This document shows positions 50,555 to 58,943 of a stretch of 64,000 nt of DNA, one piece after another; the stretch's first letter is position 1; each line of letters opens with the position of its first letter. Made by a program: the position numbers and the translations under genes. This DNA is from JBEBSD01 sp040394475. GTDB taxonomy: Bacteria > Bacteroidota > Bacteroidia > Cytophagales > Spirosomataceae. The notes beneath the pieces are model-generated. The model did no database searches. It had not been told where the DNA came from and saw only the letters and a list, made by a program, of their open reading frames with translations. The stretch spans positions 62,001-126,000 of the forward strand of contig JBEBSD010000006.1 in NCBI GenBank assembly GCA_040394475.1, in the 5' to 3' direction.

Positions 50555-52942
50555 ATGTTGAAAAATAATCTTCTGAACCTGTTCTTTTGCATACTTCTGA
50601 TTGTTTATCCTGGTTTTAAATCGATTGCTGCACCGTCCGACGGAAGCAGACTGGTAGGCCGTGTTCTGGAGGAAGGAAAAGGAGAGCCTGCCTATTTTGC
50701 CACTGTTGCGCTTTTGAAGCCGGATTCATCGGTGGTGACCGGGATATCGGCCGATGAAAATGGGGTATTCACGCTGGCCGGAATTAAACCGGGGAATTAC
50801 CTGCTCCGGGTCTCCCTGGTAGGGTACGACAGCAAGGTGGTGCCCAATGTAGTGGTACCGGTAGAGGTGGGGACAATTGACCTGGGGGTCATCTACCTGC
50901 AAGCGTCCAGTCAGAATCTCGACGAAGTGGTGATTACAGCCGAGCGGTCGATGATTGTGACGGATATCGACAAAACCACTATTACAATCGGAGAGGACAT
51001 GCTGGCTGCCAGTAACACGGCCAGTGACCTGCTGGAAAAGTTGCCGGCTGTGTCGGTAGATGAAAACGGGGCGCCGATGATCCGGGGGAAAACCAATATT
51101 GTGGTGCTCATCGACGGGAAGCCTTCCACACTTTACGGAAGTGACCTGGCCACGGTGCTGCAGACTTTCCCGGCGGACCTGATCGACCGGATTGACGTGA
51201 TTACTACGCCGTCGGCCAAATACGAAGCGGATGGTGCGAGCGGAGTAATCGATATCATTACTAAAAAGGCCACTATCACAGGGATCAACGGCAATGGCCG
51301 GCTGAGCCTCGGTACCTATAATACCCATAACGCCAACGGGAACATCAATTATAAAGGCGGAAAATGGGTCGTTCGAGGCTCTTTGAATTATCAGCAAAAC
51401 GAGGTGTACAACACGCGTAACCTGGAACGCCTGAACCTGCGGTCAGAACTCCCTTCTACGTTGTTCCAGGAAGGGACCGGGAGCAGCAAATCCAGGAACT
51501 TCTTCGGGAGAATAGGGGCTAATTACGATTTTGACGAAAAAAACAGCCTGGGATTCTCCATTAACCATAGCCGCAACGCCAATGACAACTTCAGCAGCAC
51601 GGCTAACGAAACGGTGCTTTCGGATGGCGGTATCACCCAGAAGTTCCTGCGGGTCAACAATGGCGAGAGTGATGGCGATAACAATTCCTACAGTTTGGAT
51701 TACCGGCGGGTTTTTTCGGAAAGTAACCATAACCTGACGGTCATGGTCAATTACAGTACCGGGAATTCCGACGGCCGATCGGAAATGGAACAACAGAGTG
51801 ATTTCGATGAATGGCGGCGGAACCAGTATAGTGTCCGGGATAACCAGTCGAACACGTTTTACGGAAAGGTGGATTTCAGCTGGCCGGTAAACAAAATGCT
51901 GACGGTCGAAACCGGGGCGCACACGCGGCATAACCAGCGGCAAAACATCAATAATCTTTATCTGTATTCGGTTGAAAGTCAGGATTATGACCTGGACGAC
52001 CGGCTAAGCAACCGTTTCGGGTATTCCGATGCCCTCATCAGCGGCTATGCCACTGCCACTCAGAAATGGAACGGCTGGGGCGTACGGCTGGGGCTGCGCC
52101 TGAGCAATATGACGCAGCATATGGACCAGATCAGTATGGACCGGAAGTTTTCCGTGCATTTCCTGAATTTTATCCCGTCGCTGTCGGTATCCCGGAAGAT
52201 AGGTGAAAATGATATGTTTCGCCTGAATTACAGCCGGAAAGTACAACGTCCGCAGGCAGATTGGCTCAACCCGTTCACGGACGTTGCAGACCCCAGGAAT
52301 ATCCGTACGGGAAACCCGGATCTGAAACCTGAATTTGTCCATAAGATGGAACTGGGGTATTCCAACTACCAGGATATCTTTGGCGTCGGGACCCGCTTCT
52401 TTTCGGATTTCTCCAATAATGCCATCACCAATCTCCGGACGATCGATGCGGAAGGAGTTTCATATTCGCGTTTCGATAACATAGGACGGGAGTTGTCCTA
52501 CGGAATAGACTCCGATTTTTCCTGGAAAATAAACCCCAAGGTGAAATTGAATGCCAGCGGACGTTTCTTCCGGACGGAAGTCGTGTCGCGATTGGCCGAA
52601 ATTGACAACCGGAGATGGTCCTATTCGGGAAATATCAACGGGTACTTCCACCTGCCGCTCAATTTAAGAGGTTCGGCTTACGTGAGCTACGAAGGGCCCC
52701 GTGCGATTGCCCAGGGGCGGCGTTCGGGTGTTTTCGTAGCCAATATGACCCTGCGCAAGGACTTTATGGAGCGAAAAATGATTGTATCCCTCACCGCACA
52801 GGACCTTTTCCTTACCCGTGTTTACAAAAGCTATCTGAAGACACCCACCTATCAGCAAAGCTCGGTCTGGCAACGGAGCAACCGGTACGTAGGGGTTGCG
52901 ATCAACTATAAGTTTGGTAAAATTTCCGCCCAGCGCCATTAG
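50555..52942 (+). CDS. TonB-dependent receptor with CarboxypepD-reg domain
   Basis: 795 aa with a signal peptide (MLKNNLLNLFFCILLIVYPG). A CarboxypepD-reg domain (about 30-110, GRVLEEGKGEPAYFATVALL, then LVGYDSKVV) is followed by a plug (about 130-230, DLLEKLPAVSVDENGAPMI, VLIDGKPSTLYGSD, IDRIDVITTPSAKYEADGAS). The barrel belongs to the 'outer membrane beta-barrel family' group (LNYSRKVQRPQADWLNPFTD, GNPDLKPEFVHKMELGYSN). No SusD partner, STN domain or sigma gene is near, so it is of the stand-alone type. The ligand is unknown. Confidence 0.93.
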   Translation: MLKNNLLNLFFCILLIVYPGFKSIAAPSDGSRLVGRVLEEGKGEPAYFATVALLKPDSSVVTGISADENGVFTLAGIKPGNYLLRVSLVGYDSKVVPNVVVPVEVGTIDLGVIYLQASSQNLDEVVITAERSMIVTDIDKTTITIGEDMLAASNTASDLLEKLPAVSVDENGAPMIRGKTNIVVLIDGKPSTLYGSDLATVLQTFPADLIDRIDVITTPSAKYEADGASGVIDIITKKATITGINGNGRLSLGTYNTHNANGNINYKGGKWVVRGSLNYQQNEVYNTRNLERLNLRSELPSTLFQEGTGSSKSRNFFGRIGANYDFDEKNSLGFSINHSRNANDNFSSTANETVLSDGGITQKFLRVNNGESDGDNNSYSLDYRRVFSESNHNLTVMVNYSTGNSDGRSEMEQQSDFDEWRRNQYSVRDNQSNTFYGKVDFSWPVNKMLTVETGAHTRHNQRQNINNLYLYSVESQDYDLDDRLSNRFGYSDALISGYATATQKWNGWGVRLGLRLSNMTQHMDQISMDRKFSVHFLNFIPSLSVSRKIGENDMFRLNYSRKVQRPQADWLNPFTDVADPRNIRTGNPDLKPEFVHKMELGYSNYQDIFGVGTRFFSDFSNNAITNLRTIDAEGVSYSRFDNIGRELSYGIDSDFSWKINPKVKLNASGRFFRTEVVSRLAEIDNRRWSYSGNINGYFHLPLNLRGSAYVSYEGPRAIAQGRRSGVFVANMTLRKDFMERKMIVSLTAQDLFLTRVYKSYLKTPTYQQSSVWQRSNRYVGVAINYKFGKISAQRH

Positions 52943-53134
52943 GCCGGGCTGTCCGGCAGAAAAGCGAGCCGCGCAATGACACATGACCCGTCATCACCCC
53001 TTGTTCTCCGTCGTCTCCGGACGACAGGAGGGCGAGGTTTCGGGAAGGCCCTGGGCTACGCATTCCTTATTAGAATATCGTTTCTAGTTTAAGTTATCTA
53101 GCACAATTCCCTGCATGTGGAAGCGCTATTGTTA

Positions 53135-53629
53135 TTACTCGGGTTTGCTTAAAAGAGATTTTATAAATAGATTTTTCGCCGTGGGCTTTTCATTACATTG
53201 CTCCAGTAACAATTTTGCCTCATTTTTATACTTTTCTGAGTTCAGAATACTGAGGTAAAAGTAAGGTACTAAAGACTTATTATTATGTTTATTTATGATC
53301 TCCAGGCATTCTTTTTCTGTGAAATCATTAAAGTACATGCGATGAGGGAAGTACTTCCTCCAAAACCTCAGTTCGACACTCTCCGGGTACCGTTCTAACC
53401 CATCGTTTATTATAGTTTCAAATCTCCTTGTACCCAATTCCTGAAGTTGTTCAGGGATGTTATGGGGAACATTAAATTCAAATAGCTCCGTTGCAAAAGA
53501 CCAGTATAAAACGGATAGATTCGCATACTCCTCAATACGTCCTTCTTGTAAGAGGTAAATCTCTCTTTCATAGTGACTTGCCGCTTCTTTGTATCTTTTG
53601 TTGATGTCAAGTTCAGTTGATTTATTCAT
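53135..53629 (-). CDS. hypothetical protein, helical, low GC
   Basis: 164 aa. I do not recognise the family. The sequence is helical and TPR-like (ASHYEREIYLLQEGRIEEYA, VELRFWRKYFPHRMYFNDF, ACLAYFYLS-like SLVPYFYLSILNSEKYKNEA), with many Asn, Lys and Glu. It has no signal peptide or membrane segment. Its base composition is clearly AT-richer than the flanking receptor gene. With the small gene at 53745 it forms an isolated pair, like orphan immunity genes left from polymorphic-toxin loci. Confidence 0.7.
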   Translation of the reverse strand: MNKSTELDINKRYKEAASHYEREIYLLQEGRIEEYANLSVLYWSFATELFEFNVPHNIPEQLQELGTRRFETIINDGLERYPESVELRFWRKYFPHRMYFNDFTEKECLEIINKHNNKSLVPYFYLSILNSEKYKNEAKLLLEQCNEKPTAKNLFIKSLLSKPE

Positions 53630-53744
53630 TTATATTTCGTGATTATATACCCTTATATCAATTAATTGTTAGTCTCTGAACCCGTGTCCGATTCATTTTT
53701 TATATTTTGATTAATTGTTCACAGACGTGTTGTAAATCATCCGA

Positions 53745-53951
53745 TTATTCTTTGCTTTCAGTAGCATAACCGAGCGCCAATTTGTTAACCAGGATATCCT
53801 CCAGGCAATTCATTAGTTGTCCGCGGTTTTCAATAGAACGAAGAATTAAAGGTATGTAAACCCTATATTCTTCTATGGCGATATGCGCAGGAACTCCGAT
53901 GGGATTCCAATCAGCCAATATCCGATTTGTATTTTCTATGTAATCTTTCAT
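53745..53951 (-). CDS. small hypothetical protein, possibly DUF1871-like
   Basis: 68 aa. The N-terminal ILADWNPIGVP followed by EYRVYIPLILRSIENRGQLM and LEDILVNKLAL recalls DUF1871-type small proteins, which have the pattern 'xWDPxGl...EYxxEi...i'. That match is from memory and weak. It has the same AT-rich composition as the gene at 53135, which lies 115 bp downstream. Its function is unknown. Confidence 0.55.
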   Translation of the reverse strand: MKDYIENTNRILADWNPIGVPAHIAIEEYRVYIPLILRSIENRGQLMNCLEDILVNKLALGYATESKE

Positions 53952-54234
53952 GCTGTAAACTATCTAAATGGCGTAAAGAAAAAATCTTGTGCCTTGTTTC
54001 GTCTGCCAGGCGGATCACCATGCAAGCTTTGATCCTGTCAGCGACGGTCCCGGGGTAAATGTAAGCATCTTGATGCAAACCGCATTCCAGGTTCGGGTAG
54101 AAAAGACAGCAATCCTCCTGTCGAAAATCTGGTAAAGTTTCAGCCCGGCGCCAACAGGCATGTCGGACAGGCGCGTTCATACGAAATAGGGGCATGGCAG
54201 CGTTTACAGGGTAACAAATTAGCCGGTAATAAGT

Positions 54235-54642
54235 ATGATTTTTAAAAAGTATCTGTTGGCTGGACTGGTCATCCTGACCGCCGGAGGAGGTGTTGTACAC
54301 GCACAGCGAGCGCAGTCCGAAGAGCTCGCTTTTTCGGAAAGGGAACAGCACAGCAAGCCGGTAAGACTGAATAATAAGCAGTTTGAGAAAAACCTGGAAA
54401 AATATGCCGCCGAATTGGAGCTGCGTTCCAGGCAAATACGGAAGCTGACTGCCATCGACAGGAAATTCGACCGCAGAGAGCGCAAGCTGGCTCGTAAAAG
54501 CGGCACGAAGCGGAAGCACCTCAGAGCTCTTCAGGAAACAAAGAGAAAACAAATGATCAAAGTGCTGACCTATGAGCAGCAGCGCAAACTGGAATCGTTG
54601 TCGAAGAAAGGGTTCTGGGACTTTTTACGGAAAACATCCTGA
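54235..54642 (+). CDS. small exported basic helical protein
   Basis: 135 aa with a signal peptide (MIFKKYLLAGLVILTAGGGV, cleavage near VHAQ). The mature part is almost wholly helical and very rich in Lys, Arg and Glu (LEKYAAELELRSRQIRKLTA, IDRKFDRRERKLARKSGTKR). It is of the size and character of Spy/CpxP-like periplasmic proteins, but I cannot see their LTxxQ repeats apart from a late LTYEQQRKLESL. It ends 2 nt before the convergent DUF1361 gene. The function is unknown. Confidence 0.7.
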   Translation: MIFKKYLLAGLVILTAGGGVVHAQRAQSEELAFSEREQHSKPVRLNNKQFEKNLEKYAAELELRSRQIRKLTAIDRKFDRRERKLARKSGTKRKHLRALQETKRKQMIKVLTYEQQRKLESLSKKGFWDFLRKTS

Positions 54643-54644
54643 CC

Positions 54645-55364
54645 CTACTCCCGGCGCTGCGAGCGGATCCGGATGCGCAAAAGCACCCAGAGCAATAAGT
54701 AGAGCATGCCCAGCAAAAGGGCGAATTCCAGGCTGAGCAGCAAGGCCGTACGGTCGCTCAGACTGGCCAGAAGGGCTTTTCCGAGCTGCAAGGGATTGTG
54801 CAGAATGTCCCAGCTGTTCAGGCGTCCGATCCGCCCCAGGTATACTCCCAGGCCGGCAAGGGGCAGGGAGCCCAGTACTAACAGAAGCCCCGGCCGTTTC
54901 CCGAATACGTGGACCCAGGTACGGTGCATCCAGTACATGGACACCAGGCCGTTGATCAGGCTTACTTCCGCATAATAGAACAGCATGATGGTATCGTGCC
55001 AGGTCAGGTCCCTGTCATAATCGACACTCAGATGGATCAGGTCGGTAATCATGTAGGGAGCATTGGGGAAAAATAACAGCCAGGCAATGCTGAGCACTAT
55101 TGTAACCAGGTACTGACGTGGAAACTTGCGGGAATGCAGACGGGAACCATACGCAATCAGCAAAGGGATCCAGCTGAGCAGCAGGTTCCAGTCCATTGAA
55201 AAATCGATCGCTTCATTGTACTGGATCCGGATCAGGTGGTAGAGAAGCGCGGCGAGGCTCAGGATGAACAGTAATAAAAGCGTGAGCAATCCTTCCAGAG
55301 TAACGACCGGAGGTCCGTTGATACTGACTTTGTACGGAGTGATTTTTTTCCTGGAAGTAATCAA
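54645..55364 (-). CDS. DUF1361 membrane protein
   Basis: 239 aa with about six membrane helices. The DUF1361 hallmark FFPNAPYMITDLIHLS (about residue 100) and the later LGRIGRLNSWDILHNP block are present. The function is unknown; the family is widespread in Bacteroidota and Firmicutes. It is convergent with the small exported protein gene. A region of 135 bp without a gene separates it from the esterase. Confidence 0.88.
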   Translation of the reverse strand: MITSRKKITPYKVSINGPPVVTLEGLLTLLLLFILSLAALLYHLIRIQYNEAIDFSMDWNLLLSWIPLLIAYGSRLHSRKFPRQYLVTIVLSIAWLLFFPNAPYMITDLIHLSVDYDRDLTWHDTIMLFYYAEVSLINGLVSMYWMHRTWVHVFGKRPGLLLVLGSLPLAGLGVYLGRIGRLNSWDILHNPLQLGKALLASLSDRTALLLSLEFALLLGMLYLLLWVLLRIRIRSQRRE

Positions 55365-55499
55365 ACGTGTTGTGTTTTCATTTACCTATAGGGGTAAAAC
55401 GAAATTTTCAACGATAATGTTGGTTGTTGCGACGCGAATCTCCCGGACCGGATGTCCTTTTCGGAAGGAGGCCGGAAAGAGGACCACCTGTGCCGGGAA

Positions 55500-56279
55500 T
55501 CAGGGGTTGATTTTTAATAGGGCGTCCGCATACCTTTTTCCGAGTGTAGTGGCCGCCTCCGTGTTGAAGTGGGTCGTGTCGCCCAGGTCATCCAGCCCTG
55601 CGGCAGAAACAGTATACACGTTAGGGTGCTGCGACGGATACCGGGTAAGGATTTCATTGATCGCCGCAGCTCCGGGGTTTTTACGGACATAAAAATCGCC
55701 CAGCGTACCAACCAGGATCGGAATTTCGGGAATGTCGAGATCGGTGCGCAGCCTTTCGAAAAAGCGGGTCAGCCGCTCCTCGTAGACACTGCTTTTGACT
55801 GGAGAACTGTCCCCTTCTCCCTGGTGCCAGAGAATTGCTTTTAGTTTTCCATGTTTCCGGGCTGCCTTTACCCGCAACAGCATCGCATCGTAGGCATAAA
55901 TTCCCGTCTGGTCGTGTTGGATGCCGGGTTCCCAGTCGGCAATCGCACTGCCTCCAACGGCACAGGGGATGAGTCCGATCGGGCGTTTGGGCCGGTGCTT
56001 CCGGATGGCTTCGGCAAAAGCCAGTCCGGGGCCTACGCCCACAGCCTTGGGCTTATCATAGTGCAGCGGGTCTTTTGCAGGCGCCCAGTCGTCCGAAGCA
56101 TTGATGACCCATATTCCCTCCCGGGGCGGGTTGTCGACGGGTACTTTGCCGCGCCCCGCCATATTGGACTGACCAATCAACAGGTAAAGATCCATTTTTT
56201 TAGGAACTTTCTGAGCGGTTCCCGATAACGGAATCAGAACGCCGAAAGCCAGACAAAGGCGGAAGAAAACATGGGACAT
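55500..56279 (-). CDS. SGNH carbohydrate esterase, sialate O-acetylesterase-like
   Basis: 259 aa from the ATG at 56279 (MSHVFFRLCLAFGVLIPLSG), a clear signal peptide; the frame to 56333 extends it without reason. The SASA/CE6 domain fills the rest: LYLLIGQSNMAGRG holds the nucleophile Ser, IPCAVGGSAIADW the oxyanion Gly, ILWHQGEGD the third block, and the late DTTHFN the Asp-His pair. It removes acetyl groups from polysaccharides or glycans in the periplasm. Confidence 0.9.
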   Translation of the reverse strand: MSHVFFRLCLAFGVLIPLSGTAQKVPKKMDLYLLIGQSNMAGRGKVPVDNPPREGIWVINASDDWAPAKDPLHYDKPKAVGVGPGLAFAEAIRKHRPKRPIGLIPCAVGGSAIADWEPGIQHDQTGIYAYDAMLLRVKAARKHGKLKAILWHQGEGDSSPVKSSVYEERLTRFFERLRTDLDIPEIPILVGTLGDFYVRKNPGAAAINEILTRYPSQHPNVYTVSAAGLDDLGDTTHFNTEAATTLGKRYADALLKINP

Positions 56280-56365
56280 ACTCTTTATGGGTTTGAACTG
56301 CCGCAAAAGCAGCTTAAACCTGAAATGTTGCATTCAGGGTTTGTTTTATTCGAACACGAACAGGG

Positions 56366-56845
56366 CTATTTATGGTAAACCCACTGGATTTGCCCCACCG
56401 TGGCCCCGGTACTATCTGTTAAACTTTCATTGGTGCTCAACTGCTCCAATCCGTCCTGCAAACCGTACGTATAAGTTTCATCGGAAATATTGGCCTCGTC
56501 ATACTTCAGGATCAGGGAGGGAGAGGTGTAATCCCACGTTCCTGTAAATGAGTATGCGAATACTCCCGGTTTGTAGATATTTACAAACAGGTTTTTATCA
56601 TTAATGACATGAATAGTTGACAACGGGAAGTCGTATTGCCAGAAAATCTGAGTATGCGGATCTATTCGGTCGCCATTCTGGAAGGGCGCGTCAGCGGTGG
56701 TGGTCAGCCCGCTCAGAATACCATAGTCGATCTCCCATTTGCCCACCACTTCCGGAAGGGGAGCCGGCTCGTCATCTTCTTTTTTACAGGAGCTGAACCC
56801 AATCACCAGGCAAAGAAGCGCTAAAAGATAAACTTGTTTTTTCAT
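56366..56845 (-). CDS. lipoprotein with lipocalin-like domain
   Basis: 159 aa. The signal ends in FSSC (Cys20) and is followed by KKEDDE, which resembles the acidic export signal of surface lipoproteins in Bacteroidota. The rest is a small beta barrel of lipocalin-like type (VVGKWEIDYGILSGL, FTGTWDYTSPSLILKYDEA). It has no catalytic motif. The gene is between the esterase and the propeller-cupredoxin gene in the same direction. The function is unknown. Confidence 0.8.
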   Translation of the reverse strand: MKKQVYLLALLCLVIGFSSCKKEDDEPAPLPEVVGKWEIDYGILSGLTTTADAPFQNGDRIDPHTQIFWQYDFPLSTIHVINDKNLFVNIYKPGVFAYSFTGTWDYTSPSLILKYDEANISDETYTYGLQDGLEQLSTNESLTDSTGATVGQIQWVYHK

Positions 56846-56931
56846 CAGATTTCCTTTAAAGGTTTATTTTGTATCAATGATACGAAAAAAAAACGATGTC
56901 CGTTGCTAACAGATATTGAATTTTTTCAATA

Positions 56932-58926
56932 TCAGCGGGTGACATTCAGTACTCCCTGCATCATAAAATGGTGCCCCGGGAAGGTGCAAATATACGTGTA
57001 TCTTCCTGGCCTTGCCGGTGCCGTAAAATAAATGGTCTCCGAGGTTTCGGGTTGCAGCAGATTGGTATGATACAAAATATCGTCGGAAACTGGCACGTAC
57101 TGCAGTTCAGCACCCTTCAGGCCCAGGGCCAGCGCGGCTTCACCGATGGCATTCCCTGCACCCGGTTTGGCGATGATACAATTGTGCAGCATATCATCAT
57201 TGTTGTTGAAAACCCATTTTATCCGGCTGCCTGCTTTGACTTTCACTTCTGAAATATCAAACTGAAGCCCGGGCTTGGTCCCGATCTCCACGACCTGATC
57301 AGGGCCATTGGTCCATGCGGCGGGGAGTACCGTAATGCGCTTGGTGGCAGGGTCCAGCGCCGTGTCGGACGAAATTGTCGGCGGCGTGTGCATGTGAACG
57401 GCCGGCGGCGCCCCGAAGCTTGTCATGTGAGCACGATCCGCAGTTTCCTGTTCCGGAAGTTCGTTCAGCGTGTAGTAGCCTACCGGATGCAGCAAGGATT
57501 GCCCTTCACGGGAGCGGAGTCCTTCCGCTTTTAATTCGTGGATGTATCCTTTCCGAAGTTGGTCCGGGTCGGTGATTAGCCTGATTTTCAGGCCGTCGTC
57601 CGAAACAATTACTCCCTGGATGTGGACAGCCTCCTGGTTGATGACCGGGCTGCCGTAGGTTTGGTGATAGTGGTACGTAAAGCTGTTGAGGCTCCAGCTT
57701 TCCGCCAGTCTGGCCGATGCAGGATCTGCCGGGGTAGTCAGCGTGATTTCGAAGCCGTCGGGCATGGCCCGCAGATGCTGCATTTCAAACGGCGTGGCGC
57801 CGGTCCAGACCAGCCGCTGCAAGGCAAAAGGTTCTTTACCGGTAGCCGACCAGCCCCGACTGGTTTGTCCGACGAATAAGGAGCCGTCGAGGCCCCATTC
57901 CAGGCGCAGGACTCCCGAAGCAAAGCCCTTCCGGAAAGGGAAGCAGGCTCCCTGCCAAACGTTGTTGACCTGTTCCAGGTCAACCCGCATCACCGTGCTA
58001 TGACCCTGGTCTCCCACAAACAGCTGCCCCGCAAACGGGCCAAAAGCCCCGTTCGTAAGATCTTCTTTAAAGTCGGACAACGAGATTCCCATCAAGGTAT
58101 GGGGCATCCAGACTGCGGGCGGTTTAAGACCCGGTATCTTTTGCGCCGTCTCATACATCGGTTCCCCGGTATTGGGAATGTCTTCCGGTTTCAGCTTTAC
58201 CGGCGATCCGGGCTGGCTGCTCCACCGAAGTCCGGCCGGATTGCCGGCAAAATCGCCTTTTTCCAGGTGAGTAATTCGTCCGGAACCGACCCAGTCTCCC
58301 TGGTTTTCGGTGTAGAATATGGCGCCCTGGTAGCTTCCGAAACCGGCCGGAGAGCGAAGCCCTGTGGCCCAGGGAACAAGCTCCCCTTTTTCACCCAGCT
58401 TCAGCATCCAGCCGCGCCATAACGATTGGCTGGCGCCTTTACCGACCCAGTCAACGTTGAGTGTGACCAGCATTTCCCCGTTGGGCATCCTGACGGGACC
58501 ATAGGAGTATTGATGGTAATTACCGGAAAGAGGCCATTTGGAGAAGGAATCATAAACGTCGGCCTCGCCGTCATGATTCGTATCTTCCAGGCGGGTTACT
58601 TCTCCCCGCTGACTGAGGAGGAAGTCTTTACCCCGGTAAAGCAGGCCCAGGGGCTCATGCAAACCATGAGCAAACCGTTGAAAGCGGGGTCGCCCGTCTC
58701 CGTCTGCATACGGATTGGAAATCATCCATACCTCCCCCCGCCGGGTAGCAGCGGCCACTCGACCATCGGGGAGCACGGAGAGTCCGCCGATTTCCAGCTG
58801 AATGGTTTCCGGGATCGGGATGGTGACGATCCGGTAATAGTCATCTTCGGTTTGGGGGCGTTCCTGCGCTGTTCCCGCGAGTGCGAGCGAAAATAAACAG
58901 GCGGATATAATTGCTATACGTTTCAT
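56932..58926 (-). CDS. sugar-dehydrogenase-like beta-propeller with C-terminal cupredoxin domain
   Basis: 664 aa from the ATG at 58926, the start of a signal peptide (MKRIAIISACLFSLALAGTA). Residues about 30-400 are a six-bladed propeller of the PQQ-type glucose/sorbosone dehydrogenase group (GGLSVLPDGRVAAATRRGEV, HGLHEPLGLLYRGKDFLLSQ, FGPFAGQLFVGDQGHSTVMR). A linker domain of about 130 residues follows. The last 130 residues are a blue-copper fold: the first His in DDMLHNC and the Cys, His and Met in YTYICTFPGHHFMMQG are type-1 Cu ligands. It may oxidise a sugar and pass electrons to its own copper centre. It is directly downstream of a PA14-containing partner gene (17 nt gap). Confidence 0.88.
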   Translation of the reverse strand: MKRIAIISACLFSLALAGTAQERPQTEDDYYRIVTIPIPETIQLEIGGLSVLPDGRVAAATRRGEVWMISNPYADGDGRPRFQRFAHGLHEPLGLLYRGKDFLLSQRGEVTRLEDTNHDGEADVYDSFSKWPLSGNYHQYSYGPVRMPNGEMLVTLNVDWVGKGASQSLWRGWMLKLGEKGELVPWATGLRSPAGFGSYQGAIFYTENQGDWVGSGRITHLEKGDFAGNPAGLRWSSQPGSPVKLKPEDIPNTGEPMYETAQKIPGLKPPAVWMPHTLMGISLSDFKEDLTNGAFGPFAGQLFVGDQGHSTVMRVDLEQVNNVWQGACFPFRKGFASGVLRLEWGLDGSLFVGQTSRGWSATGKEPFALQRLVWTGATPFEMQHLRAMPDGFEITLTTPADPASARLAESWSLNSFTYHYHQTYGSPVINQEAVHIQGVIVSDDGLKIRLITDPDQLRKGYIHELKAEGLRSREGQSLLHPVGYYTLNELPEQETADRAHMTSFGAPPAVHMHTPPTISSDTALDPATKRITVLPAAWTNGPDQVVEIGTKPGLQFDISEVKVKAGSRIKWVFNNNDDMLHNCIIAKPGAGNAIGEAALALGLKGAELQYVPVSDDILYHTNLLQPETSETIYFTAPARPGRYTYICTFPGHHFMMQGVLNVTR

Positions 58927-58943
58927 GCACAAATAGTTGAAGC

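Noticed and set aside
53911..54552. Minus-strand frame of 213 codons opposite the small exported protein gene
   Set aside because: The plus-strand frame at 54235 has a clear signal peptide and helical protein; the antisense frame has no such features.
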